The translations under genes were made by a program, and so were the position numbers. Positions 11,949 through 23,264 of a stretch of 64,000 bases of DNA are shown here, in pieces. Every line of letters starts with the position of its first letter. The first letter of the stretch is position 1. The notes below the pieces were generated by a model. It made no database searches, was not told where the DNA came from, and saw nothing but the letters and a program-made list of their open reading frames with translations. Source of the DNA: Nereocystis luetkeana (taxonomy: Eukaryota; Sar; Phaeophyceae; Laminariales; Laminariaceae); the NCBI GenBank assembly GCA_031213475.1, contig JARUPZ010000030.1, positions 3,283,371-3,347,370 on the forward strand, read 5' to 3'.

Positions 11949-14900
11949 ATGAAATCGGTGGGGTTCCTGGCATTTATTGCCCTCGTGCTACTGCACGGTT
12001 CTTTTGCCTTCGTCGTATCGGGCGGATCGTCGAGGCTTGGTGAGTCGTCCCGTTTCCCGAGGTTACCTCCCTCTCAGACCTGATTTTCACTTGAATTTCG
12101 ATGATACAGCACTGCAAAGCAATGCCACTTTTCATACGGGTCCTCCGTCGTTTGAGCAACCACGCGTCTCCAGGCGTGCACTCTCTGTGGTAGGTGTCCC
12201 ATACTGCCTTTCGTATCGGACCGGGTGATGCTGTTGGTGTTTCGTGGGAGTGAATGACTCTTTCTTTGAGCATGAATTGATCGAATCAGGAACATGCTTG
12301 CAGCCCCCTGACGTCCTGCTGTGGGTACGCTCTGTACTCTGTACGTGGTACATTATGTATGGTCCAGTGGTACAAATGATTCAGTCCAGTTGTCCTGACT
12401 GTCCTGACGTCCTGACAGCAGTCTCGGTTTGTTGATGTCCTCGCGCCTCCCTGCCCCGCTGTTGTTGTCCTGCCCCGCCCTGCTTACTTGTAGAGTAGTG
12501 TTTGTTTCTTGTGTGAATCTTTCCCCGCTATCGTCTTCGACTCTGTGATACACGATTCTTTCACCTCAACTATTAATACGACTCGAGTACCCTTCGAGCC
12601 TACCAGGTATTCTGCTGCAATGTACCTGGTACGCATATAGAGCACCGGTACATCGGAGTCGTATCATACTTTCTCGTACCCTCGTACGACGATATACCTG
12701 TCAAGTCCTTGGTTACAGCAGTAGTAGCGGTAGCATAATAGCAGTTTTTGGACACCTGGTAGATGTTACAGCAGTGGGTTCGGTTTACAGAGGGCCGTCA
12801 GAGCACCAGTACCAGTCCTCGGGACTGAGAAAATGACTCGCCAGTACCTGTCATTTTGGGTGACCCAGTCAGTCCCTAGGGTGCCTGGGGGCTGAAATGA
12901 CTGAGTCCCGCCAGTCCCAAGGGTACCTGGGGTCCGCACTGACTCGAGTCCCGACTGTCCCAAGGGTTTTGTTTTGTTGTTGTTGTTGTTGTTGTTCTTA
13001 CATTAACTCACAATACAATGCAGTCCGTGGTCGCAGGACAGGCTCCAATAACTCTGGAGTGGAAGAAATACCTCCAGTAAAACAGAGGCAAAAAACAAAA
13101 AACAAGCATACGCACTCCACCACTGCGGACACCAGGGAAGCCAAGGGTACAAGAAGCTGATATGACTGGTATCCGGAGGGCTGACACTCTGACGAGCTTC
13201 GATCTTCTGCGCCTTGGTACATATTGCATTTTGTGACTCGCACTGTGTGCTCGTATCCACCAAGGGTACTACAGCCTTCTAAAGTCAGTTATTTGACTTA
13301 CTTCTCCACCCACTACCTGGTACTGTATATCTACTGTAGCGAAAACAAGTCACAGGTCTACATACATACCAGGGTAGTGATTGCTCATTTGGTATCTGGC
13401 AGTACCCATACTCGTTATACTTCGTATGCGGAGTGGAGCAGTGTATCCTATTACTATAATAGTAGCGTTTTGAACCTTGTGTTTGATGTGCTGCGGCGGT
13501 AATATACGATGGTTTCGATGACCGATGGAAGCTTATCTATTAGCCAGCAGCATTACACACAACCCGAAGTGTACTTTACTGTATTATATACCTGTATATG
13601 AATACAGTGGACTCTGTACTCGTAGTCGTGGCATTGGCGCAGACTGCCGAGGTTGCTTGCCAAGGAAGCTCGCCCGGAAGGCCCAGGCCGAGCCTTGTCA
13701 GTGGTCGACGAGCGGCAGCACTCGTTCCATCGACTCTTAATTTTTTTGCCATCGCTTGGTCCTCTTGTCATGTTTTCGATGTAAAAAATATTCCGAAGTC
13801 TGGACACTAGCACCGGCGAGTCTAGCGAGGCACGGCCGGTCGGGCAGGCACTCCATCAATTTGTACCCTGGTATTCCTTGTCGTCATGCTCGACAGTGAA
13901 AATGACATTCGCATCTCTAGTCTTCTGGGCGGTGTAACGTCTGGTGAAGAACCCGATTTAGGGTGAACGTGAAGCACGAGCGGGAGTTATCCCTTGTGCT
14001 TACGAATTCTTTGCGAGCGTCTTAATGGCTCTCTGCTTGTTGAGAAACCAACTTTGCGATGTTTGGGCTGACCTGTTGAGCTCCACCGGAGTTGGAAACT
14101 TCGAGATATCGAGAGCGGTGGTTTTCGCCCGACAGGAGCCATGCAGTTTACGCAGGCGTTTCGTGGTTGGACTGTTCTTCGTCGCCCTCTTGTTTTCCAA
14201 CGTGTCCGGCACTTTTGCGAGTGCTTCGCTTCTTCTGTGTATGCTTTGGTTGCCTCTGACGAGCTGCCTTACGTTTTACTCCGGAACGCCCCTTAAACCT
14301 TCGGCAGGATGCCGAATGCCAACTCAACCAGCCCGCAGCTCCTTTGCGCAACAACCGCGGGTTTCAGCTTGCCTGCAGATGTCGGAGGGCTCTTCCGAAG
14401 ACGGTGATATGAGCGTAAGTGGTGCTCGGGCTCCCTTTTCTACTGGTTGGAAGTTCGCGAAAATTGGCAGAGATCGCCTCGAGTCTACAGCTCCCCGCAT
14501 GCGTTTTGGACGATGTTGCCGATTACTGCCACCACGAACAGATCGTAGTCAGCGTACAGCACGGCAGTCAGCATGCAGCGTGATATTTTGATAACGTGTG
14601 CCGCTCGTGTACCACCCCTAAACTCTGGTACATATACGAGCGTGTTGCCATTCCGACAGTCGTCTTTGCGTTGCGAAACGCGTTAATACCCGGTCATGGG
14701 ATACTGTTTCATCACCTTGCACTCATGTGTTTTTTTGCCGCCCCGTAAAACAAATGTCACACTCTTACTACAAAGTTCCTGTCGAGGTTGTGATTCAGAC
14801 CCCCCCCCCCCTTTTTGTTGTTGTTGGTGAGGGTTCTTGCTCAATCGTTGTGTCTGGCACAGCCATCTTGTGGGTCCCAAGCGTGAGTGTTTCACCGCCC

Positions 14901-16247
14901 GATTCGCCCTACGAGTATACATATATATAGAAGTGCTGTGTGCGAAGAGAAAAGTTGGCAAAAGTACGAAAATTCGACAAACATACGTATACATCGATAT
15001 GAATGTATATACTTGAATGTCCTTGGCGATTTTTCGTCCTCCGCTTTGCTTTTCTTCTTGCTCTTCGCCGCGTTCCCAGTCGCTCGACAAAGCCCTCATA
15101 GCGTGGGGCGTAAAAAGCCCCCCCGGCGAACCCGACATCGACTTCAAGGAGAAAATCAAGTCGGCGGGGCTTGCCGGAGCCTTGGCCTACGGCGGGACGG
15201 AGCTTGCATTCTGGATCATCAGCGTGCCCCTTGCGGTTGTGGCATATCACCAGACAACCGGGGAGTGGCTGGACCTCACGACACTGGAGGGAAAAGAGAC
15301 GGCGAGTGGCGAGATGATGGAGCGCGTGCGTGTGCCCGTAGAGTGGCGTCTGTTAGCAGAATAACTCGTTTGGTGTATACACGATTGGTGTATGCCTACG
15401 TTGAGGGCGCTTTGGCGAGAAGCATTGTAGTGTCGTTGGCACCCTTGTCGACTGAAGGTGAGCTTGGGTGTAGAAGTGGGTGCGCGGTGCTGCTCATAGA
15501 ACCAAGTAGAAAACAGGTTGAGGGAGGTTGGAAATTAGAACATGCCAGTGTTCCATCACGTGGCACGTGATGGGCTTGTATTTCGGCCATTGGCCGATGC
15601 AGGGAAATACGGCGAAAACGGCCCTGCCGTGTTTGTTAGGCTTGTATCGGATGCGTGCCATATACTTGCAGGGACAGCCGTGCTGCTGTGTCGTACTGGC
15701 CCGTCAATCCTACGTCCTCTGTTGCGAGATTTTGCGGTTGTTGTACGTATCATCGATGCTCTGGCCATCGATGGTGCTGTGCGAAGTTGGTTTTGTTGTT
15801 CCTAAACTGCACGTATAGCCGAACGAGTCTTGCCGTGTTTTTGTTTGCGTTGTAGTTTTCATCTCTCCACAATCAATCTCAAAACTGCGATCGGGTATCG
15901 GCCAATCTTTTTTTTCTTAGCGAATCACGTGCACCGACTCTGGCGACAATTTGGCTGCTGCTGGAGAACCAGCAGGCCAGTCGGTTGTGATTGGCTGTTG
16001 GCCCTCAATGTATGCACGCCTAACGTGGACTCCTGTCGCCACCGTTTTCTGTCATCGAACTGCCCACGTGTCGTCTTGCCGCAACCGCTCGGACGTGCAG
16101 CTCTTCGGTTTGACGGCGGGATTCCTCACTTTCGCACGGCTCGTGGTGCCGTTACGTATCGCGCTGGCCCTGGCATTAACACCGGCCATGGACAAGTACG
16201 TCGTTAAGGGTTTCCTCAAGAAGTCGGAGGGCGTCGACGAGGTGTGA
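11949..16247 (+). CDS. plastid-targeted FAM210/DUF1279-like membrane protein, four exons
   Basis: Exons 11949-12039, 14308-14414, 15080-15325 and 16101-16247 join in phase to 196 residues, with donors GTGAGT, GTAAGT and GTGCGT and CAG/AG acceptors. Residues 1-20 are a signal peptide (MKSVGFLAFIALVLLHGSFA) followed by Phe, the heterokont ASAF-type junction. A Ser/Arg/Gln-rich transit region follows (ARSSFAQQPRVSA), so import into the complex plastid is inferred. The mature part has a helix at about 97-122 (AGLAGALAYGGTELAFWIIS) and a second at about 150-173 containing FARLVVPLRIALALALTP. That layout resembles small plant and cyanobacterial membrane proteins and, distantly, FAM210/DUF1279. The biochemical role is not known to me. 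The stop TGA overlaps a possible donor (GTGAGT at 16244), so one more exon cannot be excluded. Confidence 0.87.
12790..12970. repeat. degenerate minisatellite of about 40 bp in intron 1 of the plastid protein gene
   Basis: Four imperfect units share the blocks GAGTCCCGCCAGTCCCAAGG and GTACCTGGGG, with GACTGAG between them. Spacing varies from about 38 to 50 bp. It ends at a short GTT run (12970-12994). Confidence 0.65.
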
Positions 16248-19200
16248 GTACCATAATTTGACTTACAGTATTTCCTCGGTGATGCTTCGCGTACAGCAGT
16301 GCAGATACGAAGTATAGGTTCGTCTTAAGTGCTCTTCGAACGATGTAGGGCCAAACCTCATGTAGACGTCCGGGTTGCCGGCTCGGAGGTGATGTGTAGT
16401 GCCTCCGCTGCCGGAGCCTCGAAATTCGGAAGCTGGCGATGGGACTTGGGAAAATGTTGGTGTGGGTATAGGGAGAAAACGCAAGGGATGGTCAAGGCAA
16501 TTGCACACCCTTCCAGTAGAGGCGCGGTTGGGTGTGCTAAGGATTTCCCATCGAAACCATGCCATACCATACCATGCACTATCCACCGTCACCAGGTCCT
16601 GCTCCGAACATCCGGGATAACTTCCCTTCCCGATTTCTGTGTCACGTTCGTTCTCCAGTGATGCATGCGGCAACTCCATGAGCACCAGCGCGCTTTCGGT
16701 GTTGATAAGGAAGGCGGAGATACAAGAGCGCAGCCTAGTACTTCGGAACCAGCTGTTTCCCCGGTAAAACGTCAAAACACGACGACGCGAGAAGGCGCAA
16801 GGCAGTTGCGCTGTGCGTTCAAGCGTCATGTCCGAGTGCAGGAGGAGCGAGGATGCACTTGGCGTTATTAGTTAATAGTGGTTAGTGGTTTTAACTTTTT
16901 TACCAATACAGGGAGACGGGGATGGACAAAGAGATGAGCCTGAAGCAAGAGTCTGGAGGACGATATTTAGGTTGTTTAGCCTGTTGAGGTGGGGCGTCCA
17001 CAGATCTCGGGCGCACACTTGAGGATGCATTCCTATGGAACGGAGCGTATTTGCCCTGTTGCTTGGTCGTTTTTGCATCGGTCCAGTCATCCGGAACGGG
17101 AGGTATTTGTGCTGTTGCTGGACGGTTTTCGCGTGCGATCGTTAACGGTGTAGTCGTGGTGCCCTTTATTCTGCTCGGCCAAGGAACACAGCTGAGGTTC
17201 TACTTTTCTGTAGCACGGGTGTATCGATCGTGCGAATGGCATGCTCATCTTTTGCGTGTACCGGTGTATCGTATGGGGTTTCAATGTTTTGTTTTCGAGC
17301 GCAGAAACTTGGCCCGCAAGACACAGTTGGTGTGACATAGACGGGTTGATTTTTTGAACGGTTTAACGCGCACAACGCAGGCGGTACACAAGGAACTTTG
17401 ACTGGCGTGCGGGGCCAGCCGTGAATACGAGCAGCTTTCAGAGTGGCGGTGACCCGGAAATTCGCGGGTCTGCACACGACGGAGCAGCGCTTTTATGTGT
17501 TTATTATCTCATGACTATCCCCCGCATTTTTTCGCGTTCCCTGTTGATTGTTATCGCCCTCGATGAAATGCATTCGAGCGCTGTTCTCAGTTTGCTTTTC
17601 TTTTTTATTGTGAAGCCGCAGTTGGAGTTGGTGCGAGTGTGGAGAGAGACCAGTCGGCACCGGCACAGACGGCACCCCAGCAGGCGGGGTTTGGCTCAGA
17701 GTGAACTCCTGCTTTTTTACCTTGGAAAACCAAGAACAAAAGGCTCGCGCTTCGCGCTCGCGCGCCTCACTGTTAAATACGGTTACTATATTACGGGATA
17801 GAGTGATCCCCAAACCCGCGCCAGCCGACTGTTGTTGTAGTGACCACGGAAAGATGCGCCCCCCGCTGACCGCGCGTCGGGCGTGAAGCAACGACGCTAT
17901 ACAGTTGTGTCACCATCCAACTCATCGATCGTTCTGCTGCTGCTCGTTATCGTGGAGAACATCTTGGGTTCAGAGAGCTTGCTTTTCTCGTGTACCTACC
18001 TGGTGTGATATCATGATATGTTGTACATGTTATAATGGTACTACGCGGCTTCGTATACTACATGGAACAAACACGGTATGGGATATATGGAATATGTTGG
18101 TGGTATGGTATATGGGAATATGGGAAAACCACCGTATGTGATATGGTATGTGTTAAGGGTATGGGACGGGAAAAACACAGTATATGGTATGGTATGTTTG
18201 CGGTATGGTACCATGGTACGATGTCGTGGGTGTGTTATATGGCTAAATTTGCCTGGTGGTATGGTATGCTTCAGTATATAAGGTCCGTATGGGTCGAATA
18301 CGTAGTACGAACATCATCTTGTAACGAGCTTATATCTCGGCCATTGGAAAGTGTTCAAAAATTCTATTAATAGCCTTGCGGACAGACAGACAGACAAGAC
18401 ACATTTGCATTTACCAAAACAGAGACTCAGTTCTACAAACTGAGAATTTGCCGACAATCTAGCGCGGCGGAAGCAACAGCGACTGGCGCTGCTGGCGACT
18501 GCTCTCCGTAACGCGATGTTGATTCGCTCGTACTTCGTGCGATTGATGGTACATTTAATATGTTGTCGACCGATGTTCAGATCGCGGTTCCCCGTCGTGA
18601 AGCCGCGGGCACACCCCAGCGGCTTGTCGCTGACATTACGCGATTTTTCGCGATGTATACGATCCAAAGGAAACTGCGGAGAACATTCTAATCGGCGATT
18701 ATTTTGAGTATGCGCTCAGCACCTTCAGAAATTTCAAGACATGACACCTCAGACAGATGCTCAATTCCCACAGAATGATTTACATATAATCAGGGAAGGT
18801 ATTCTCCTCGTATGTACGAATGCTATACAGCAGCTCGTCGCCGCCGCCAGGGAGCCGTATAATCTACATGATCTACGGTAGCTGGTGGCACATTTTTTCC
18901 TGGGAGGTTGGATCTGTACCCTGCAGATAATGCTGTACAACCTCTCACAATGGCTGGTGATGAACTACGATATATTCCACGAGTGGTACACATGTGGTCT
19001 CTAGAATGGAATCAGAAAAAGTGTCTGTTTGTGTCTGTCTGTCTGTCCGCGTGAGGGGCACTCTATGGGCACTTACGGACAAATTATTTCGAAACGGCTA
19101 CGCCCATACCGAACGCATCAGGTCGAAGCCCTCGCGGAGGCGATCGTCCTGGTCCAAACCACACCTCATCGGGTGCCCTGTGTGTGGAGTCACCAGAGTT

Positions 19201-19771
19201 GACCTCCACCATCCCTAACGAGGTGACGGGGACTAGCAGCAGCGATCGCTCGCGCGAGGCCAGCCGAAAATAGATAATCTCCTGTAGATAGATAGATCAT
19301 CATCTGACCGAGGCGAGGAAAACTCCGGAAGAGAGAGAACGGGGGGGGAAGCGAGTAGTATGATGAGTGTGCCTGCTCGGCCTCCACTGCTGTACCGTGC
19401 ATCGGTTTGGCGTCAAGCCCTTTCTCGTAAGCCAGGGGTGCGTCCTTTCGGTTGTATTCGCTTTTCCTAGACTGCCGGACTTGCAAACCCGCCCAAAGGA
19501 AGACCTAGGCTGCCTTCAGCACTTCTGCACCCGGCAACCGAAGACCCACACGATTTTTCTCACGCAACAGATCGCGCCAGTGGCCCTCAGGCCACCATTC
19601 GATGCCTCTCGGCATTCCAGCGCACGCAGCAGTTCAGTTGCGTTGGTTGTACACCAGTTGCAAAAACGCGAGAGCGCAGCGCAGTGCGTTCGAACGAACG
19701 CACTCTATTTTCTGTACAAAAACGAACCATTCTCTACAGTAAGTACGTACTCTTTATACGCCGCCTCTAGT
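16248..19771. other. gene-free stretch between convergent genes
   Basis: This separates the 3' ends of the plastid protein gene (+) and the DUF6940-like gene (-). It holds a TATGG-rich block (18070-18290) and otherwise unremarkable sequence. A reverse open frame of 188 codons (16263-16829) and a forward one of 184 codons (19367-19921) have biased, non-protein-like composition and no recognisable family. The latter runs antisense to a real exon. I treat both as chance. Confidence 0.55.
18070..18290. repeat. irregular TATGG/ATATGG repeat block
   Basis: The pentamer TATGG or GGTAT recurs about twenty times in some 220 bp (GGTATGGTATATGGGAATAT and similar) without a fixed period. It is purine-rich on the plus strand and non-coding. 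Confidence 0.7.
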
Positions 19772-22700
19772 CTAGTACCCTTGCTTGTACGGCGTGTACG
19801 CGTAGTACTTCGGCACGGAGTCAAGCCTGGCGTGCAGCCTGCGCATCACGGGCACAGGCGGGGGTGGGCAAGGGAACGCGCAGTGTCAGGAAAAAATCCT
19901 AAAAAACAGCAGCAACCATAAGGAACATAAGAGGCAACACATAATATATACGCGTGGCGCATGGGCACCCGTACTTGACATTTTTCTTTGGGCGAAACTA
20001 TTAATAGCAACTCATCGGGCATCGCTGTCACCTCTGGCAACGAGGGCTGCTTACGATTTCCACCAGCTTCCACAAAATTGCTGAACACATCCCTGACTCA
20101 ACACCCTAACCCCAACTCCGATTTTTCTCGGATTAAAGATGTTAACGAGGCGTTAGTGTAGACTATCAACCATTGTGTCGATGCCGGCCCAAGTCGCAAA
20201 ACCTACTGCTTGCAACACCCCTAGCGGCGGGAGATCCACGACATACACTAATTTCGCCGCGCCCCCTACCCCCAGTCATAGAGAACCACGCAGCGAACAT
20301 ATCCCTCGGAGACAGCGACACGTAGACCACTTACAGTAGTACTCGAAATAGTCGGGTACGCGCGCTCTCACCAGTAGACGCCTAGTCCAGACGTGCTGAG
20401 CCAAACAGGGCTTTCGTCCACCCTGGAGGCTACCTCCTCTTCAAGGCCAACGCCAACAGCTCCGAAAAAATCAATCACCTGGGTCGACGGCCGGTATTAT
20501 AGAGGCACGACACGGCGAGGTAGGGAGCGACATGGCGGTGGTACTGCTTGTGAGGAAATGCTGTGGTCCACAATTTGTACGGGCAGCCTTCCCGTGAGGT
20601 AGGGGGCGGCATGTCGGTGGTACTGCTCGCAAGGAAATTCTGTGGCCTACAGTTTGTACTGACAGCCTTCGCGGTTTCCTGGAATATGCTGCTTGTCGGG
20701 GTCGAGAGTCTGCCGCGATCGCGGTAGCCTGCTGCACGTACGCTAGCGTCACAGAGATCTCCTGCAGAGGAAGCCAACATTTCAACAACCCATACGTCGA
20801 CCGCTCGGGTGTTGCTGCGGCCTCGTCTTCTCGAGAAGCCATGCCGCGTGGCACGGAAACGAGCTTGCACCCCACCTGGTACTGAATATCGCAGTGAGCC
20901 CCTCTAGTCGAAACTTTCGTAGGTTCCCGTAAGGAACGGCCACAGAAAAGCTGCTGCGAGCTCGAACTATTTGAAAACAGGAGAGCTCCGCGTAACTATT
21001 CCGAGCGAGGCCTTTGGGTGTCCGTCCGGCTATGACAGCCATGGGTTCCATCTCACCTGATCTCGAGGCGCGCTTCGCACGAACGCGGCGAGGTGCGCGT
21101 AGTTGGTGCCTGCCTGTCCTCCCCGGCAAGGAACGACGAGACGGGCGTCCTTTCGCATGTTTCGGAACGTCACAACGCTGTTTGTGCCTGAGTGCAGCGT
21201 GCAGCAGTCATGGGCACACAGGATCAAGCGCGCCGACCGGTCAAGACTGGTGATCGGCTTGATATTCTGGCCGCCGCCATACTCTGTGTACGTTACTCAT
21301 CACTAGGCACGCTGAATTCTGTGGTGCAAGACCGTAAACGAACAGCGGCACGTCAAAGTCCCTACGGGAGGAAACTGGAGGCATGAGCCCTTGGCAGGGA
21401 CCGACCCTCGTACTCAAGCCTGTTGACATCGTGTCCCAAACCCGATCTATGACAACCCCGGCATAACTATTAATAGAGAGAAATCCGAGATTTGTTTTTT
21501 CCCCAGGACGAGTATATGAGTAAGACGCTAGAGAAAGAGCAATACGCATATACCAGTATACAATCTTCCTCGATTGCACATGTCAATGCCGCACCTTCCT
21601 GCGAAGCAAGGTGCTCGGCGAAAGCACGTCCATCCTCGGACACCGACGCCAGATGGGGAGAGTCAACCGTGACGTACTCATACGGCTTGTTCTGGACGCG
21701 TGCAAGAGTTTGGGCCAGCGCGTAACGGGCGGATATTAACGCAAAAGGAAGGATACAAGATGCGATGGTGGACGGTGGGAGGTGGGGTGCTGTCACTACG
21801 TTCTGCGGGAACACGCCAAGTGCACGATAAACCTCCAGCTGACACCTTCGAGGCGTCTTTATCGTCGGAAAAACTAACGCAGGGGTTCGAGTAGATGATA
21901 TGCACAACATTATACCAATACCCTGGGGCGGTATTCGCCGACGGGGCGGAAGCACCTCCGTGGAGGTGTTTCCACCCTTTTCTCCCATACTATTAATAAC
22001 TGTATTGAAAAGGACTGTCGACTAGATACAAACGCACCCCCAAAATGTTGGCATAAAACCACCATGAGTTATGGCAGCGACAGAGGAAGGGGGTTTCTGG
22101 AGGTAGTGTCAGGCTTACCCACCCCGGGGACGTTGCTAACCGGATACTCGCGTATCCGGCCCGAAATACCCGGCGGGTTATGGGTCGGGCTCGGACTCGG
22201 TGAAGGGTAGTACCAGTACGGGTATACCCGTCCGGTACCCGAGTAGACGAACGGGTAGCACCCCTACTCTGATCGCGCATACCCGGGTATGGTTCAGCAT
22301 TAACCCCTTTAGAACCGCAGTCCCATTTCGGGGACAAAGCAGTCTAATAATTCTAGGTAGTTTGTCCCCCAAAACGGGACCGCGATTCTAAAAATTCGTC
22401 GAGTTTCATCGATTTTTGCCAACTTCCGCTTCAGCGACAAGACCATGCATGCTCTTCCCTCACCATTGTAGTTCTTGTAACGGGGGCAGACTCCCAAAAT
22501 AAAGCTTCCGAGGGAACCGCTGCTATCGACGCCGCGAACATCTCGGCGAACGTCGGACTGCTGCGCCACAGCTCGGTGACATCCTTGAAGCTCAACGTCC
22601 GCCACGACGATGTTGAGCTGCTGCTCTCCGAGCCCGAGCCTGTCTCCTGCCCCGTCGGGAGGACGCCGACGTATTCTTGAACCACGAACTTCGTCACGCC

Positions 22701-23000
22701 TTCCCTTACTGCGGCGCCAGTGGCCACCTGATGCGCCCTGAATTGACGCAAACTTTCCGTCATCGTCGGCCGTGGTCCGTTCTGTGCCGCTTCTGCTGTT
22801 GCTCCGCCGTGCGGACCTAGCAATCTGGGAATCAAAACCACCGACGACGGCAAGAAGAGCAGCAGAAGAAGCAGCAGCAAGAACACTCGCCAAGCTGTGG
22901 ACGCCAGAGGGTGGAGCTTCAATCTAACATTGCAGCTGCAGCATTTGTGCCACCTCTGGTGTTTCCTGGAAAAAATAAATAAAGTTCCGGGTTGGGCCAT
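19772..23000 (-). CDS. DUF6940-like protein, five exons
   Basis: Minus-strand exons 23000-22464, 21691-21595, 21187-21057, 20478-20372 and 19838-19772 join in phase to 312 residues, with donors GTGAGG, GTGCGG, GTGAGA and GTGAGA and CAG acceptors throughout. Conserved blocks in order are WRTLSFKDVTELWRSS and EALFWESAPVT (exon 1), YEYVTVDSPHLASVSEDGRA (exon 2), SVVTFRNMRKDARLVVPC with YAHLAAFVRSAP (exon 3), VWLSTSGLGVYW (exon 4) and LHARLDSVPKYYAYTPY (exon 5). I recall this pattern as DUF6940, a family of unknown function in bacteria and algae; the name should be confirmed. Residues 38-58 form a Leu-rich hydrophobic run (WRVFLLLLLLLLFLP), a possible signal anchor, if the first Met is used. A second Met at residue 80 would remove it. 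The gene sits head to head with the PLP enzyme gene. Confidence 0.85.
20517..20675. repeat. 79-bp tandem duplication in intron 3 of the DUF6940-like gene
   Basis: Two adjacent units, 20517-20595 and 20596-20674, share GAGGTAGGGRGCGRCATG, GGTGGTACTGCT and the later blocks AGGAAAT, CTGTGG and TTTGTAC. They differ at about ten positions, so the duplication is not recent. The region is intronic on the minus strand. Confidence 0.85.
22300..22394. mobile_element. piggyBac-like MITE, second copy, right end degraded
   Basis: It starts TTAA then CCCCTTTAGAACCGCAGTCC, identical over about 20 bp to the copy at 7918. The right arm (GTTTGTCCCCCAAAACGGGA, then CCGCGATTCTAAAAA) is recognisable but has lost the terminal GGG and TTAA. 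It lies in intron 1 of the DUF6940-like gene, next to a block rich in ACCCG/CGGGT palindromes (22140-22295). Confidence 0.78.
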
Positions 23001-23264
23001 TCAAAGAATCCAGCGCGTCTGGAGAGTTTTCCTGTCTAATCTCTCACGCCCGCCAGCCGTCAACCTTCCTGCCGGGAACAACTTCTTAAACTTCAAAATC
23101 CTTCGAACTTTTCAAAATCCCGAAGTAAGGGTTTCCAGAGAATTTTGTTGGCGGCAAAGGGCGGGGAGGCAACGTAAGTTTCCTGGTAGATCGCCATCGT
23201 AGAGAGTCGCGCTCCGATCACTCCATCTCAGATCCACTGCTGGCTACCGCTACACGAAAGGATC
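23001..23264. promoter_or_regulatory. shared divergent promoter region, 264 bp
   Basis: This is the whole interval between the start codon of the DUF6940-like gene (minus) and that of the PLP enzyme gene (plus), so both core promoters and 5' leaders must fit here or overlap the genes. I see no clear TATA box. There is a short AT-rich stretch with repeated TTCAAAATCC (23093-23126), a G-rich box (GGCAAAGGGCGGGGAGG, 23152-23168) and a GTAAGT at 23172 that could be a leader splice donor. The role is inferred from position only. Confidence 0.5.

Noticed and set aside
16263-16829. Reverse 188-codon open frame downstream of the plastid protein gene
   Set aside because: No recognisable domain and no splice signals. 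Its composition looks like translated non-coding DNA, and overlapping frames are open on the other strand.
19367-19921. Forward 184-codon open frame
   Set aside because: It runs antisense through the well-supported last exon of the DUF6940-like gene and has no family resemblance.
22309-22893. Second long reverse frame overlapping exon 1 of the DUF6940-like gene
   Set aside because: The conserved blocks and in-phase donor are in the other frame. This one covers a MITE at its end.
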